Assembly (NCBI GenBank): GCA_902766045.1
Contig: CACXCA010000071.1
Span: 45,978-109,977, forward strand
DNA length: 64,000 bases
DNA from: an uncultured Bacteroidales bacterium
Lineage (GTDB): Bacteria; Bacteroidota; Bacteroidia; Bacteroidales; Paludibacteraceae
Direction of reading: 5' to 3'
The notes beneath the pieces were generated by a model. It was not told the origin of the DNA. It saw only the letters and a list, made by a program, of their open reading frames with translations, and made no database searches. The position numbers and the translations under genes were made by a program. Shown here piece by piece: positions 62,477 through 64,000 of the stretch (positions within the stretch are counted from its first letter, which is position 1; each line of letters opens with the position of its first letter).

Positions 62477-63625
62477 TCATAAATCTCTGTAAGATAACAA
62501 ATTACCATTAGATGTAGAGAAAGAATTGTTACCGCAATAGATGACGGAAAGGTGTTCTGTATCCGATTGAGACAATTGAGCCCAGTAGGTAAGGCCTTTG
62601 AAGTAATCGGGAGACAAAGTCATTCCCGATTTGATTTCGTAAGCAGATTGGGTGTTCTCTTGGGAGTGAATGAGATCAATTTCGTTTCCTTTATTATCGC
62701 GCCAGAAACTTAAATTAGGTTCGTCACCTGAGTTATAGGCACGTTTAACAAATTCGTTAATGATATAATTTTCGAATAGGTTACCTCGTAGGTAGTGGTT
62801 ATGAAGTTGAGAAGGTTCTTTGATTTCCATTAGGTTGCAAGCAAGTCCTGTGTCGAAGAAGTAAAGTTTGGGTGATTTAACAAGTCTTTTGTTAAAGTTT
62901 TTATGGTCAGGACGAAGCAGGTGGATGATATAGCTGGTTTCGAGAACGGAGAGCCATGACTGGGCGGTAGAGACAGCAATGCCGCAGTCGTTTGCTAAAG
63001 AGGACATATTTAGAAGTTGACCGATTCGTCCAGCGCACAATTTAAGGAATCTAATAAACAGACTAAGGTCGCCGATGTTTTTTAGTTGACGAACGTCTCG
63101 TTCAACGTATGTTTGTATATAATTAGGGTAGTAATCGGTTGGAGGAATGGTAACGTCATACAGTCTGGGGTAGGATCCGTAAAAGATTTCGTGATCGATA
63201 TCCGCAGGAAGAAGAGAGGCCATTTTGAGTTCGGTACGAGAGAATGGGAGGAGTTTCAGTATAGCGACACGTCCAGCCAAGGATTGAGTAATTTGTTGCA
63301 TCAGCAGAAAATTTTGGGAACCAGAAAGTATGTACATTCCTGGTTTATTTATCTCGTCGACATGAGTTTGAAGATAAGAGAAAAGGTTGGGAACACGTTG
63401 AGCCTCGTCGATAATTACTTTGTTGGAGTAGGTGAGTATGAAGTTACGAGGGTCGTTGATAGCAAATTCACGGATGTCGGGTGTTTCCAAGGAGACGTAG
63501 GAATAGTCGGGGAAGATATTGCGTAGGAGTGTAGTTTTCCCAGATTGTCTAGGACCCGTTACGGAGACGATAGGGAAAAGGGAGATAAGTTCCTTTACTT
63601 TCTTAGTTAGTATTCTGTCAATCAT
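62477..63625 (-). CDS. AAA-family ATPase with DUF4143 C-terminal domain
   Basis: 382 residues. The P-loop is 'TGPRQSGKTT' (residues 23-32), Walker B 'VIIDEAQ' (about 70-76), and sensor-type 'ILSGSQNFLLM' near 100. From about 200 on is a DUF4143 domain with 'LSVLETSYIIHLLRP', 'KSPKLYFFDTGLACNLM', 'LRGNLFENYIINEF' and a nuclease-like 'NEIDLI...YEIKSG' stretch with conserved E, D and K. This type is widespread, patchily distributed and of unclear function. The gene is a single unit enclosed by two 33-bp palindromes. Confidence 0.92.
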   Translation of the reverse strand: MIDRILTKKVKELISLFPIVSVTGPRQSGKTTLLRNIFPDYSYVSLETPDIREFAINDPRNFILTYSNKVIIDEAQRVPNLFSYLQTHVDEINKPGMYILSGSQNFLLMQQITQSLAGRVAILKLLPFSRTELKMASLLPADIDHEIFYGSYPRLYDVTIPPTDYYPNYIQTYVERDVRQLKNIGDLSLFIRFLKLCAGRIGQLLNMSSLANDCGIAVSTAQSWLSVLETSYIIHLLRPDHKNFNKRLVKSPKLYFFDTGLACNLMEIKEPSQLHNHYLRGNLFENYIINEFVKRAYNSGDEPNLSFWRDNKGNEIDLIHSQENTQSAYEIKSGMTLSPDYFKGLTYWAQLSQSDTEHLSVIYCGNNSFSTSNGNLLSYRDL

Positions 63626-63645
63626 AAAGTTATAGTTTTATTGAA

Positions 63646-63653
63646 CAAAAGTA
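63646..63653 (-). promoter_or_regulatory. -7 box TACTTTTG of the ATPase gene
   Basis: TAnnTTTG match on the minus strand, directly touching the right palindrome (63654-63686). A protein bound to the palindrome could therefore affect this promoter. Confidence 0.5.
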
Positions 63654-63686
63654 GTACAAATTTTCGATTGAATCGAAAATTTGTAC
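63654..63686. repeat. 33-bp palindrome, right copy flanking the ATPase gene
   Basis: GTACAAATTTTCGATT, centre G, then its exact complement. It is identical to the left copy read on the other strand. Confidence 0.9.
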
Positions 63687-63800
63687 CAATATTTATAAAG
63701 AATTTCGGGATAGCCTATAAATACGTTGTTTGAGAAGGGAAAGATCCATTAGGAATGAGATAAGGAAAGCAGGAAGATGGGATAGAAAAACGAGTGGGAT

Positions 63801-63840
63801 AAAATAAAAATTGCACCCATTATGGTGCAATTTTTATTTT
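63801..63840. terminator. Perfect 17-bp hairpin between the ATPase and the CRISPR-like array
   Basis: AAAATAAAAATTGCACC (63801-63817) and its exact complement (63824-63840) around a 6-nt loop, with A/T runs on both sides. Likely bidirectional terminator; for minus-strand transcription it would end an RNA coming from the array. Confidence 0.85.
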
Positions 63841-63888
63841 CAAAAACAGCTTCTAATTTTCTGTGAATCAAATTATTATAGACATCGT

Positions 63889-64000
63889 ACTGTTTTTGTT
63901 GACGCTAAATTACAAAATTGAAAGCAATTCACAACATGAAGGTGGAAATAGGCATCTTGATAAATACTGTTTTTGTTGACGCTAAATTACAAAATTGAAA
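63889..64000 (-). CRISPR. Edge of a type II-C-like CRISPR array (continues past window end)
   Basis: One complete repeat of 47 nt (63889-63935), a spacer of 30 nt (63936-63965) and the first 35 nt of a second repeat (63966-64000), identical to the first over all visible bases. Read on the minus strand the repeat starts GTTGTGAATTGCTTTCAATT, the kind of start and length known for type II-C arrays in Bacteroidota. The array should run to the right, out of the window, and probably reads leftwards with its end here. No cas gene is in the window. Confidence 0.8.

Noticed and set aside
63086..63526. Open frame of 146 codons on the plus strand inside the ATPase gene
   Set aside because: It lies opposite well-conserved ATPase sequence and has no domain.
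1..64000. tRNA and rRNA genes and insertion sequences
   Set aside because: Intergenic gaps longer than 70 bases were read on both strands; no cloverleaf with a GTTCRA-type arm, no rRNA and no transposase were seen.

Overview
The window looks like chromosomal DNA of an AT-rich member of the Bacteroidota, most likely order Bacteroidales. The evidence is Bacteroidota-type promoters (TTTG, about 20 nt, TAnnTTTG), several proteins ending in a type IX secretion (T9SS) sorting domain of the 'YPNPT' kind, a TonB-dependent receptor, DUF5686, TamB and CdsZ-type zinc-ribbon proteins, and a methylmalonyl/propionyl-CoA carboxylase operon. I see no rRNA, tRNA or insertion sequence.

Layout. 1-5 kb: end of a DUF5686 outer-membrane protein, a serine hydrolase lipoprotein, a TonB-dependent receptor and an SDR oxidoreductase. 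5-16 kb: PAP2 phosphatase, TrkA, two envelope proteins, tsaD divergent from tamB. 15-23 kb: MBL hydrolase and YgiQ-type radical SAM pair, a lipoprotein, a patatin/barrel fusion and a T9SS cargo protein. 23-30 kb: biotin carboxylase, biotin carrier and carboxyltransferase, divergent from a DASS anion transporter/porin operon. This is a plausible module for C4-dicarboxylate uptake and succinate/propionate metabolism. 30-33 kb: anaerobic ribonucleotide reductase nrdD and nrdG. 33-44 kb: MATE exporter, DUF2147, T9SS protein, an M23/MerR/TRIC operon, alaS, and a two-gene unit with a legumain-like C13 peptidase carried by T9SS. 44-50 kb: a tight operon rlmD, metallophosphoesterase, nif3-like, cdsZ, then a DUF3078 protein. 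50-56 kb: HAD phosphatase, a barrel protein followed at once by a radical SAM/SPASM-like protein, and a family of small barrel proteins around miaA.

56-64 kb is the accessory end. It holds a GNAT acetyltransferase, a PIN toxin/antitoxin pair, a large CotH/lamin-tail T9SS protein with different base usage, an unrecognised protein with a small N-terminal domain of the glyoxalase-associated type, and an AAA ATPase (DUF4143 type) enclosed by two 33-bp palindromes that are exact reverse complements of each other. The last 112 bases are the edge of what looks like a type II-C CRISPR array (47-nt repeat, 30-nt spacer). A lone repeat-like copy lies 6.9 kb away at about 57.0 kb. No cas gene is inside the window.

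Other notable points are tamB, which reads an intact signal anchor only if it starts at an ATA codon, a jelly-roll/DUF481 barrel fusion, and dispersed GAGACGCA palindromes at 32.5 and 41.1 kb.
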